In this document: one piece after another, positions 14,837-22,730 of the stretch
Position numbering within the stretch: the first letter of the stretch is position 1
Layout: every line of letters starts with the position of its first letter
Assembly: GCA_946408865.1 (NCBI GenBank)
Contig: CAMJTZ010000002.1
Coordinates: 1-38,243 of the forward strand
Direction of reading: 5' to 3'
Source of the DNA: an uncultured Clostridia bacterium
GTDB taxonomy: Bacteria > Bacillota_A > Clostridia > Christensenellales > Aristaeellaceae
Length of the DNA: 38,243 nt
Made by a program: the position numbers and the translations under genes
The notes under the pieces: generated by a model
Told to the model about the DNA's origin: nothing
The model's database searches: none
Seen by the model: the letters and a program-made list of their open reading frames with translations, nothing else

Positions 14837-16024
14837 ATGAGGATTTACGCGGATCACGCCGCGACCACCGCGATGAGCGGGGCGGCGATCGAAGCAATGA
14901 CCCGCTGCATGCGGGAGGAATACGGCAATCCTTCGAGCCTGTACCGGATCGGGCAGCGGGCGAAGGAAGTGCTGGAGGAGGCGCGCGCGGAGGTGGCCGC
15001 GGCGCTGAACGCGCAGCCCCGGGAGATTTATTTCACCTCCGGCGGCAGCGAGGCGGACAACCAGGCCATCCGCTCCGCGGCCCTGGCGGGAAAGAAGAAG
15101 GGAAAGAACCACATCATTTCCACCGCTTTTGAGCACCACGCGGTGCTGCACACTCTGGAGCAGCTGAAGACGGAAGGGTTCGAGGTGACCCTGCTGGACG
15201 TGCATGAAAACGGCGTGGTGCGGCCGGAGGAAGTGGAGGCCGCCATCCGGCCGGAGACCTGCCTGGTCACCGTGATGTACGCCAACAACGAGATCGGAAC
15301 GGTGCAGCCCGTCCGGGAAATCGGCGCGATCTGCCGGGCGCGCGGCGTGCTGTTTCATACGGACGCGGTGCAGGCCACAGGACCCCTGGCCATCGACGTG
15401 CAGGCGGAGAACATCGACTATCTGTCGGCCTCGGGCCATAAGTTCCACGGGCCGAAGGGCGTCGGCTTCCTCTACGCCCGGAAGGGGGTTCCCCTGCTGC
15501 CCCTGATCAACGGCGGCGCCCAGGAGAAAGGGAAGCGGGCCGGAACGGAGAACCTGCCCGGCATCGTGGGCCTGGCAGCGGCTCTGAAGGAGACCGTGGC
15601 GGAGCGGGAGACGGAGAATCCCCGCCTCACGGCGCTGCGGGACCGGCTGATTGCCGGCCTTCGGGAGATTCCGCATTCCGCCCTGAACGGGGACGCGGAA
15701 AAGCGCCTGCCCGGGAACGTGAATTTCTGCTTCGAGGGCATTGAAGGCGAATCCCTGCTGCTCCTGCTGGACGAGAAGGGCATCAGCGCTTCCTCCGGCA
15801 GCGCCTGCACCTCCGGATCCCTGGATCCGAGCCATGTGCTGCTGGCCATCGGCCGGGTGCACGACGTGGCCCACGGCTCCCTGCGCCTGACCCTGGGCCG
15901 GGAGAACACCGCGGAGGACGTGGAATATATCATCGGGGCCGTGAAGGAAGTCGTCAGTTATCTGCGCGGGTTCTCGCCGGTCTGGCGGGACCTGGAAAGC
16001 GGAAAAACGCCGCATCTGCTGTAA
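14837..16024 (+). CDS. nifS: cysteine desulfurase (NifS/IscS type)
   Basis: The 395-aa PLP enzyme removes sulfur from L-cysteine, giving alanine and a protein persulfide for Fe-S cluster assembly. ATG 14837 follows GAGGAG and gives the standard N-terminus MRIYADHAATT. The PLP lysine is in SGHKFHGPKG (Lys202), with the cofactor-binding EHHAVLHTLE and ANNEIGTVQP. The persulfide cysteine is in SSGSACTSG (Cys324) on the expected flexible loop. Length is typical of group I NifS. The scaffold gene nifU starts 14 bp downstream. The promoter motif suggests sulfur or Fe-S dependent control. Confidence 0.96.
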   Translation: MRIYADHAATTAMSGAAIEAMTRCMREEYGNPSSLYRIGQRAKEVLEEARAEVAAALNAQPREIYFTSGGSEADNQAIRSAALAGKKKGKNHIISTAFEHHAVLHTLEQLKTEGFEVTLLDVHENGVVRPEEVEAAIRPETCLVTVMYANNEIGTVQPVREIGAICRARGVLFHTDAVQATGPLAIDVQAENIDYLSASGHKFHGPKGVGFLYARKGVPLLPLINGGAQEKGKRAGTENLPGIVGLAAALKETVAERETENPRLTALRDRLIAGLREIPHSALNGDAEKRLPGNVNFCFEGIEGESLLLLLDEKGISASSGSACTSGSLDPSHVLLAIGRVHDVAHGSLRLTLGRENTAEDVEYIIGAVKEVVSYLRGFSPVWRDLESGKTPHLL

Positions 16025-16038
16025 GGAGGATAAGCAAT

Positions 16039-16419
16039 ATGGCACTGTACAGTGAAAAAGTTATGGATCATTTCCTGCATCCCCGGAACGTGGGCGTCAT
16101 CGAGGACGCCAATGCCGTCGGCGAGGTGGGCAACGCGAAGTGCGGGGACATCATGAAGATGTACCTGAAGATTGAGGACGATATTGTCAAAGACGTGAAG
16201 TTCGAAACCTTCGGCTGCGGCAGCGCCATCGCCTCCAGCTCCATGGCCACGGAAATGATCAAGGGAAAGCCCCTGTCCGAGGTGGCGAAGCTGACTAACA
16301 AGGCGGTGACGGAAGCGCTGGACGGCCTTCCGGCTCACAAGATCCACTGCTCCGTGCTGGCGGAGGAAGCCATTCATTCCGCGCTGGAGGACTACCGCCG
16401 CCGACAGGAGGAAGCGTAA
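16039..16419 (+). CDS. nifU: Fe-S cluster assembly scaffold (NifU/IscU N-terminal type)
   Basis: The 126-aa IscU-type scaffold receives sulfur from NifS and iron, builds 2Fe-2S/4Fe-4S clusters and passes them on. All ligands are present: Cys35 (AKCGD, with Asp37), Cys60 (FGCGSAIASSS) and Cys104 (IHCSVLAEEAI). It ends in a short charged tail, with no second ferredoxin or NFU domain, so it is a stand-alone scaffold. TAAGGAGG precedes the start. No hscA/B or fdx follows, as is usual for two-gene nifSU operons in Clostridia. Confidence 0.95.
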   Translation: MALYSEKVMDHFLHPRNVGVIEDANAVGEVGNAKCGDIMKMYLKIEDDIVKDVKFETFGCGSAIASSSMATEMIKGKPLSEVAKLTNKAVTEALDGLPAHKIHCSVLAEEAIHSALEDYRRRQEEA

Positions 16420-16517
16420 AAAAGAAAACGAAATCCCCGAAGATTCCGGCGAAGCCGTCCCTTTCCGTATCGTTGCACAGCAGCATAAACATTTTTCCGC
16501 TTCCGCGCAAAATGGAA

Positions 16518-16546
16518 TTCCCATTTTTCCGCGGATATGATATACT
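16518..16546 (+). promoter_or_regulatory. extended -10 promoter of the GGDEF gene
   Basis: TTCCCA (16518-16523), a 17-bp spacer, and TATACT (16541-16546) preceded by TG (extended -10). A 7-bp inverted repeat AAAATGG/CCATTTT (16509-16515 with 16521-16527) covers the -35 and could be an operator. Confidence 0.6.
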
Positions 16547-16623
16547 TTCTCCGTGAAATAAAAGAAAACATGCCCGTACGGGGCGTACTGCATGGTTTTT
16601 GACGAACCGGAAAGAACGGTGCT

Positions 16624-18075
16624 ATGAAAGTATCGCTGAAGACGAAAACCTTTGTCATGATTTTTATTCTTACCGCCGTGCTGTGCGTGGCGTCCATCGT
16701 GGGCACCAATATCGCGCTGACGAATATCATCCGCCAGCAGTTTATCGACAAGGCGGAATCCATGACGAAGGCGATGTCGGCCCTGATCGACAGGGAGGCG
16801 GCCGCCGCCGTGCGGGACGCGGTCATGAAGGTTTACACCGCCACGGACGAAAAGGACAAGGTCAGCAACGAGGACTGGGGAAGCCCTGAACACGAGGCCT
16901 ATGTCGGGCGGTACAGCCATATCCTGGAGATGCCGGAGTTCATCTCCCTGCAGGAATGGATGCGGACGATCCAGGACGAGGGAAAGTTCGCCTATGTCTA
17001 TCTGGTGATGATGGATACGGAGCACGCCCGGACGGTTTACGCCGTGGACGCCTCCTATGACGACGAGATGTGCATGCCCGGATCCTACGATCCCTTTACG
17101 GAAAAGGACTACAACATCATTGAGCACCCCATGGACGGTGTCCCCGTGGACATCGTTGAAACGGAGGAATACGGCTGGACCCTGGCCATCGGCAAGCCGG
17201 TGCTGGACGCGGAGGGGAACATTATCGCCTATTTCTGCGCGGATTCCAGCATGACCGAGATCACGAACATCAAGAACCATTATCTGCTGATCATCGCCGG
17301 GGTGCTGGTGGGCCTGGCGCTGCTGACCGGCTTCCTGGGCGTGCTGGCGGTGAATCATTTTGTCGTCCGTCCGGTGAAGATTCTTTCCGCGGCCTCCGTC
17401 GAGTACTGCCGGGAAAACGAAACTAACGAGCACCACGCCTTCGGCGAGCTGAACATCCGGGCGCGGGACGAGATCGGCGACCTGGCCACCTCCATGGTGC
17501 AGATGGAGAACGATATCAACGACCATGTGGCCACCCTGATCAAAACCGCCAACGAGCTGATTGAATCCAGGGAGAAAGAGGCGGAGATGCGCCGGGCCGC
17601 CAATATCGACGCCCTCACCCACGTGAAGAACAAGCGGGCCCTCTTTTCCGAGGAGGAGCGGCTGGACCTGGCGATCCGGGAAGGCACCGCGGTCTTTGCC
17701 GTTGCCATGATCGATATGAACAACCTGAAAAAGATCAACGACACCTATGGCCACGAGAAGGGGGACGAGGCGATTCTGGATCTGTGCGACGTGATCTGCA
17801 CCACCTTCAAGCGCTCTCCGGTCTTCCGCACCGGCGGGGACGAGTTTGTCGTCGTCCTGGAGGGACATGACCTGGAGCACAAGGATCCGCTGATCGCCGC
17901 CTTCCGGGAGACCCTGACGAAGAAGGAGCAGAAGAAACCCTGGCGGGGCATGTCCGCCGCCCTGGGCTGCCAGGTATACGACCGGAAGATGCATAACCAT
18001 TTCGCGGACGTGCTGAAGGCGGCGGACGCGGAAATGTACGCCAACAAGACGGCCATGAAGGCGGGACGGGGCTGA
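16624..18075 (+). CDS. membrane sensor diguanylate cyclase (Cache-like, HAMP, GGDEF)
   Basis: The 483-aa protein has a membrane helix (about 10-32), a roughly 185-residue outside sensor region (about 33-220) that looks Cache-like (VYAVDASYDDEM; GWTLAIGKPVLDAEGNIIAYF), a second helix (about 222-246), a HAMP-like segment (about 247-310) and a GGDEF domain. The signature RTGGDEF is intact at 404-408, with DMNNLKKINDTYGHEKGDE upstream, so it should make cyclic di-GMP. The RxxD inhibitory site is absent at the usual place. The start has no strong ribosome site: AAAGAACGGTGCT precedes ATG 16624. Confidence 0.9.
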   Translation: MKVSLKTKTFVMIFILTAVLCVASIVGTNIALTNIIRQQFIDKAESMTKAMSALIDREAAAAVRDAVMKVYTATDEKDKVSNEDWGSPEHEAYVGRYSHILEMPEFISLQEWMRTIQDEGKFAYVYLVMMDTEHARTVYAVDASYDDEMCMPGSYDPFTEKDYNIIEHPMDGVPVDIVETEEYGWTLAIGKPVLDAEGNIIAYFCADSSMTEITNIKNHYLLIIAGVLVGLALLTGFLGVLAVNHFVVRPVKILSAASVEYCRENETNEHHAFGELNIRARDEIGDLATSMVQMENDINDHVATLIKTANELIESREKEAEMRRAANIDALTHVKNKRALFSEEERLDLAIREGTAVFAVAMIDMNNLKKINDTYGHEKGDEAILDLCDVICTTFKRSPVFRTGGDEFVVVLEGHDLEHKDPLIAAFRETLTKKEQKKPWRGMSAALGCQVYDRKMHNHFADVLKAADAEMYANKTAMKAGRG

Positions 18076-18151
18076 TTTGTCCGTCCGGCCCTGAAACAAT
18101 CATTCTGCAATCAATCATTCAGAAATATATTATTCCGGAGGAAACCCATCC

Positions 18152-19912
18152 ATGAAGAAGCGCATTTACCGTATCCTGGCCGTGCTGACCGCGCTCTGCC
18201 TGCTGCCGGCTGTTTCCGGCACCGGCGCCGCGAAGGCGGAAAACGAACAGTGGTGGAAAAACACCATTGCTTACGAGATCTATGTCCGGAGCTTCCGGGA
18301 TACCAACGGAGACGGCATCGGAGACCTGAAGGGCATCACGCAGGAACTGGATTACCTGAAGGAGCTGGGCGCGGGCGCTCTCTGGCTGACCCCCTGCTAC
18401 GCCTCTCCCCAGGAGGACAACGGGTACGATATCGCCAATTTCTATGAGATTGACCCGATCTACGGCACCATGGAGGATATGGACGAGCTGATCAGCGAAG
18501 CCGGGAAACGGGGCATCCGCATCGTGATGGACCTGGTGTTCAACCATACCTCCGACGCGAACCCCTGGTTCGTGGAATCCAGGGCCGGCCGGAACAACGA
18601 AAAGAGCGACTGGTATATCTGGCGGGATCCGGCGGAGGACGGCGGCGCCCCGACCAACTGGCGCAGCATCTTCGGCGGATCGGCCTGGGAATACGATCGC
18701 ATCCGGGGACAGTACTATCTCCATACCTTCCTGAAGCAGCAGCCGGACCTGAACTGGGAAAACCCGGAGGTGCGGAAGGCCCTGATCGACGTGGCGAATT
18801 TCTGGGTGAATAAAGGCGTGGGCGGTTTCCGGCTGGACGCCATCACCTATATCAAAAAGCCGGCGGTGTTTGAGAACGGAAGACCGGACGCGGACGACCG
18901 GCTGTCCGGCATTCACGCCCTGACCGCCGACACTCCCGGTATCCTGGACTTCCTCCGGGAGTTCCAGAACGGCGTAATGCCCGGAACGGATATCTTCATG
19001 GTCGGCGAGGCCAACGGCGTCGCCCCGGAGGAGCTGCCGGAATGGGTCGGCGGGGACGGTGTGATGGATATGATCTTTGAAATCTCCCATGTCCTGATCG
19101 ACCTTCCGGACGAGATGAACTGGTGCAAAACCAGGGAATGGAAAATTCCTGAGCTGAAGAAGATGTTCTCCGCCAGCCAGGAAATGACCCGCAGCACCAA
19201 GGGCTGGGTGCCGGTCTTCCTGGAGAACCACGACCAGCCCCGGTCCATCAACCACTTCCTGCCGGAAGGCGCCGACCGGGTCGCCGGCGGCAAGGCGCTG
19301 GGCACGCTGCTGCTGACGATGCGCGGAACGCCCTTCATCATGCAGGGAGAGGAACTGGGCCTGGTGAATGTGGCCTGGGAATCCATCGACGAATACAAGG
19401 ACGTATCCACCTTCAACCATTACTGGTTCGCCCTCGGGGAAGGCTATACACAGGAGGAAGCAATGGCGGCGGTGCACCGGTTCTCCCGGGACAACGCCCG
19501 GACGCCCCTGCAGTGGACGGACGGGGAGAACGCCGGCTTCACGACCGGAACCCCCTGGATCCCGGTGAACGAAGATTACAAAACCTTCAACGCCGCCTCC
19601 GAAAAGGCGGATCCGGATTCCGTCCTGAACTGGTATATCACCCTGGCAAAACTCCGGAGCGAACACGAAGAACTCCTGGATGGGGATTACCGGGAACTGT
19701 TCCCGGAGCATGAGCAGATCTTCGCCTATGAACGGAAAAACGAAACGGCGAAGGCCGTCATCCTGATCAATCTGACCACGGAACCGGCCGCCTACGACTC
19801 CGCCTGCCTCGAAGGCGCGGAGCTTCTCCTCTCCTCTGCAAAGGAAACGGAGAAGGGAACCCTCGCCCCCCTGGAAGCCGTGATCTATGAAGCGCCGGCA
19901 GGCAAACAATAA
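18152..19912 (+). CDS. secreted GH13 alpha-glucosidase (oligo-1,6-glucosidase type)
   Basis: The 586-aa precursor has a signal peptide (about 1-30, ending AKA-E), so it acts outside the cell on alpha-glucan oligosaccharides. The mature enzyme starts WWKNTIAYEIYVRSF and keeps all GH13 motifs: DLVFNHTS, GFRLDAI (nucleophile Asp229), MVGEANG (acid/base Glu286) and ENHDQPR (Asp361). Order, length and the late ARTPLQWT fit subfamily 31 (oligo-1,6-glucosidase, trehalose-6-phosphate hydrolase and relatives). These are normally cytoplasmic, so the signal peptide is unusual. CCGGAGGAAA precedes ATG 18152. It is alone, followed by a bidirectional terminator. Confidence 0.93.
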   Translation: MKKRIYRILAVLTALCLLPAVSGTGAAKAENEQWWKNTIAYEIYVRSFRDTNGDGIGDLKGITQELDYLKELGAGALWLTPCYASPQEDNGYDIANFYEIDPIYGTMEDMDELISEAGKRGIRIVMDLVFNHTSDANPWFVESRAGRNNEKSDWYIWRDPAEDGGAPTNWRSIFGGSAWEYDRIRGQYYLHTFLKQQPDLNWENPEVRKALIDVANFWVNKGVGGFRLDAITYIKKPAVFENGRPDADDRLSGIHALTADTPGILDFLREFQNGVMPGTDIFMVGEANGVAPEELPEWVGGDGVMDMIFEISHVLIDLPDEMNWCKTREWKIPELKKMFSASQEMTRSTKGWVPVFLENHDQPRSINHFLPEGADRVAGGKALGTLLLTMRGTPFIMQGEELGLVNVAWESIDEYKDVSTFNHYWFALGEGYTQEEAMAAVHRFSRDNARTPLQWTDGENAGFTTGTPWIPVNEDYKTFNAASEKADPDSVLNWYITLAKLRSEHEELLDGDYRELFPEHEQIFAYERKNETAKAVILINLTTEPAAYDSACLEGAELLLSSAKETEKGTLAPLEAVIYEAPAGKQ

Positions 19913-19955
19913 ACGCCCCTCCGTTCCGCTTCTCAGGGAAGGACGGCATTCAAAA

Positions 19956-19987
19956 CCGGACGGGAACATTTCCCGTCCGGTCATTTT
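19956..19987. terminator. bidirectional terminator between convergent genes
   Basis: An 11-bp perfect stem (CCGGACGGGAA, 19956-19966, with 19970-19980) is followed by TCATTTT on the plus strand and TTTTG on the minus strand. It separates the glucosidase from the convergent phosphatase fusion. Confidence 0.82.
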
Positions 19988-20005
19988 AATCGGTCAGGCC
20001 CGAGG

Positions 20006-22270
20006 TTATGCCGCGTCCGGCACTGCTTCGGTATACTTTTCCTGCAGTTCGTCGTACGTGTTGAGCGTGCGGTCGAAGAGCGTCAGCAGGTCGGATTCGG
20101 AAATCAGCCCGTCCGCGTTCGTTTCGACGCCCTCAAAGCGAATGTCATACCGCATGGGGGGATTTTCCAGCGTCAGCATTTCGCCGCTCCGGATCTGTTC
20201 GGTGCTGCGGTAGACCAGGTTCACGCGGTACCACGCCTGGCCCGCGCTGTCGCGCCAACGCTCGAAGAGCACCTTTACGCCGATGGGCGTCTTGGTTTCG
20301 ATGCTGCCCGGCAGCGTGTAGTCTTCCACGCCCAGGGCGGTGAGCATCCCGAGCACAGTGCAGTCATGGGCGCAGAAGAAGGAGAACTTCCTGTCATGGT
20401 TCTCCAGTTCTTCCTTAAACTCCCGGACCAGGGGATTCGAGATGTTGATGGCTGCCAGCGGGGCGCCGTGCTTCATCTCCAGGCAGGTCGTCATGAATTT
20501 GCCCAGCGTTGCCCAGTCCTCGCTTGTCAGGTCATGGCCGAAAGCCGCTTCGGTGGCGTTTGGGGATTCGTAGTACTGCAGGATCAGGGCGTCCGCCACC
20601 TGGTAGGCCGCCTTGATGCTGCCCGTGATGTCGGGTTCCTTGTTCGCTTCCATCGTGTAGCCGTAGCCGTCGGAAAGCAGGTTTCCGTACTTGCCGCTCT
20701 GGTAGATCGTACTGTCCTCCATATCGACGGTATCCATGATCAGTTTGATGACATCCCGGTTCTGTTCCGCAATGCCTTCAAACCCCGCGCTGCCGCCCAT
20801 GGCTGCGACCTGGGCAACTGTGTCCTCCCGGTACTGATCGCTGAAGAAGTGCAGGATCGGCTGCATGAAGTCCTTCGTTCCGGCGCTGTCGCCGGGATGC
20901 TCCACCGTGATGTCCGCCGTGGGAAGCATGCCAGCGATGAAGTATTTGGCTGTGGCGCGGCAGCGCTGTTTGTCGCGGGCATTGAAGCGCACTTCGCCCT
21001 CCCTGGGGATGGCGTTTTCTTCCAGCAAACCTTCTTTGGCCAGCCACTTCCGGAAATACTGGCCTATGCTGGTCTCCTGGATACCGCCCTTCAGGGTCAG
21101 TTCGCTGGAGCCTGCCGACCATTTGATCCAGGAATGGGGGGTCAGGTCGGACGGTACGGAACCGTTGCTGGACAGCGGCGCGCGCAGGTTGTGACGGCTC
21201 AGCACGGTCACCTGCTCCAGCTTGTAGGCGGCCAGCGGGTTCTTCGTTACGCCGTCGCCGTAGATTTCCAGGAAGTCATTCCGCATGGAAATGGTTCCGA
21301 TGCCCCTGGCCTCGTAGGATGCCTTTTTCTCCGCGGCGTCCGCGGGGTCGCCCCACTCGCGTACGTCGTCGTCCGCGACGACCATGTAGGCCGCGCTCCG
21401 GTAGGGATTACGGGAAATCGTATAGACCGCCATCGCCACGTCGCCGCCGGAATTCCCGAAGGCGAGCACCGGCTGCCGGCCGATTTCGCGGACGATCGCG
21501 TCCACCTTGCTGGTCTTGGCGTTTTCACCGTAGTACCTGCCGTCGAACACGACCCGGTCGTCGCTCTGGAAGGTATAATCGTAGTCCGGCGCGTTGCCCT
21601 GGTTCGTGGCGGTATAGCCGTACTCCGTGCCGATAACCTGGGACGGCGGAATGTCCAGCACGCCGGCGATGATCTGGCGCACGATGTTGCGTTCGGTGGC
21701 CGTGACGACATAGACGGTAAAGTCTTTCGCCTGAAGCTGATCCACCAGCTGGAGCATCGGCCTGTACCAGGATTCGCCCCGGGTCATGCCGTTAAAGCCC
21801 CAGGCTTCGCTGGCCTTGAATTTTTCCACAACCGCGGCAAGCTCCTCCATGGTCATGCCCTTGTAAGCCACGGCCGCCGCCGTGGCCTGGCGGACACTCA
21901 TGTCGCTGGGCTTCGGGCCGCCCGCGGCGTCCAGGATTTCCCGGGCCACAGCGAGCACGTCCTCGGGCATCTGGTCCGCCCGGCTCAGCGCGTAATCCGC
22001 GAACACCATATACTCAAAGCAGAAGGGATCGGTTTCGCACATCAGCGTCCCGTCCAGGTCGAACACGGCAATGCGGTCCTTTACGGGAATGAAATCGGGC
22101 GAAGCCTCGTCCGTGACCGCCGAAAGGTATTCGGTCAGGGAATTCAGCGCCGGGGCGTCCGGGTTCCACAGGGACCACGGCTCTTCGGCCGGATCCGCGA
22201 AGGCGAGGCCTGCGGCGCACGCCAAAGCAAGCAGAATTGCCATCCAGATTGCCATCCGTTTTTTCATCAT
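20006..22270 (-). CDS. secreted bifunctional phosphatase: HAD domain fused to Agp-like histidine acid phosphatase
   Basis: A 754-aa precursor starting at ATG 22270 (AAGGAGG upstream, second ATG adjacent), with a signal peptide to about residue 25 (LAFA-D). Residues about 30-345 are a HAD phosphatase (FDLDGT, Asp71/Asp73; VVTATE; GNSGGD), paralogous to the protein at 4904-6412. Residues about 350-735 match E. coli glucose-1-phosphatase Agp along its length: SRHNLRAPLSSNGS (catalytic His360), LQYYES, AHDCTVLGMLTAL (His635-Asp636), TPIGVKVLFERW and VYRSTEQIRSGEMLTL. Both active sites look intact. Agp releases phosphate from glucose-1-phosphate and also acts on phytate, so a role in scavenging phosphate or sugar outside the cell is likely. 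Confidence 0.92.
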   Translation of the reverse strand: MMKKRMAIWMAILLALACAAGLAFADPAEEPWSLWNPDAPALNSLTEYLSAVTDEASPDFIPVKDRIAVFDLDGTLMCETDPFCFEYMVFADYALSRADQMPEDVLAVAREILDAAGGPKPSDMSVRQATAAAVAYKGMTMEELAAVVEKFKASEAWGFNGMTRGESWYRPMLQLVDQLQAKDFTVYVVTATERNIVRQIIAGVLDIPPSQVIGTEYGYTATNQGNAPDYDYTFQSDDRVVFDGRYYGENAKTSKVDAIVREIGRQPVLAFGNSGGDVAMAVYTISRNPYRSAAYMVVADDDVREWGDPADAAEKKASYEARGIGTISMRNDFLEIYGDGVTKNPLAAYKLEQVTVLSRHNLRAPLSSNGSVPSDLTPHSWIKWSAGSSELTLKGGIQETSIGQYFRKWLAKEGLLEENAIPREGEVRFNARDKQRCRATAKYFIAGMLPTADITVEHPGDSAGTKDFMQPILHFFSDQYREDTVAQVAAMGGSAGFEGIAEQNRDVIKLIMDTVDMEDSTIYQSGKYGNLLSDGYGYTMEANKEPDITGSIKAAYQVADALILQYYESPNATEAAFGHDLTSEDWATLGKFMTTCLEMKHGAPLAAINISNPLVREFKEELENHDRKFSFFCAHDCTVLGMLTALGVEDYTLPGSIETKTPIGVKVLFERWRDSAGQAWYRVNLVYRSTEQIRSGEMLTLENPPMRYDIRFEGVETNADGLISESDLLTLFDRTLNTYDELQEKYTEAVPDAA

Positions 22271-22423
22271 CCTACCTCCTTGCTGCGATGGCCCGCCTTC
22301 CGGAATGAAATCAAAACCGGCCTGTTCCGGATTTCAGCGGCGCTTCCGTAAACCGGTTGCCGTGAAACGCCCGGAGGGGCCCTTCTTTCATGGCGGGTAT
22401 AAAGCAGACAGTTTCCACTTTTT

Positions 22424-22452
22424 ATTATACCGGAAGAATCCGATTCGGTCTA
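22424..22452 (-). promoter_or_regulatory. promoter for the phosphatase fusion
   Basis: On the minus strand TAGACC (22452-22447, 4 of 6 matches), a 17-bp spacer and perfect TATAAT (22429-22424). The 5' leader to ATG 22270 is about 145 nt, in which I see no clear structure. Confidence 0.55.
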
Positions 22453-22668
22453 CTCCCGGTTATTGATCTTTCCGGCCAGGTCCGCCAGGACTTTCATATA
22501 TTCCTGTCTGGTCTGTATAATCCTCAGTACTTCAGGATAATTGTCCCGGATCCGGTAAAACGCCCGGCAGGCTTTACAGATGATTGAATACAGTCCATTG
22601 CGGCGTTCTTTCGATAAATCTTTCGAAAAAAACCGTCCCTGCGTTCCACGTTTGAATCCCGGTTCTGT
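22450..22668 (-). pseudogene. 72-codon open frame without a start codon, possible gene remnant
   Basis: On the minus strand a frame stays open from 22668 to the stop at 22450 and encodes a protein-like sequence (RFFSKDLSKERRNGLYSIIC and CKACRAFYRIRDNYPEVLRI are parts of it, with a CxxC). No ATG, GTG or TTG occurs before the last quarter, and the would-be N-terminus overlaps the plus-strand promoter at 22652. It may be the tail of a decayed gene or a chance frame. I do not recognise the family. Confidence 0.35.
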
Positions 22669-22680
22669 TTATGGTAAAAT
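22652..22680 (+). promoter_or_regulatory. promoter for the GAF-GGDEF operon
   Basis: TTGAAT (22652-22657), 17-bp spacer, TAAAAT (22675-22680). It lies 50 bp before ATG 22731, which has GGGAGGAAA upstream. The ATG at 22671 inside this promoter is therefore not the real start. Confidence 0.72.
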
Positions 22681-22730
22681 ATTCAGAACACAGAAAAGAT
22701 ACCATACAGGAAACAACGGGAGGAAACGGC

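Noticed and set aside
15958..18099. 713-codon minus-strand open frame
   Set aside because: It is antisense to nifU and the GGDEF gene and shows no protein family features.
20366..22351. 661-codon plus-strand open frame opposite the phosphatase fusion
   Set aside because: It is the antisense shadow of a clear two-domain enzyme. Its translation is low-complexity Gly/Arg/His/Val-rich with no motif, as GC-rich antisense frames give.
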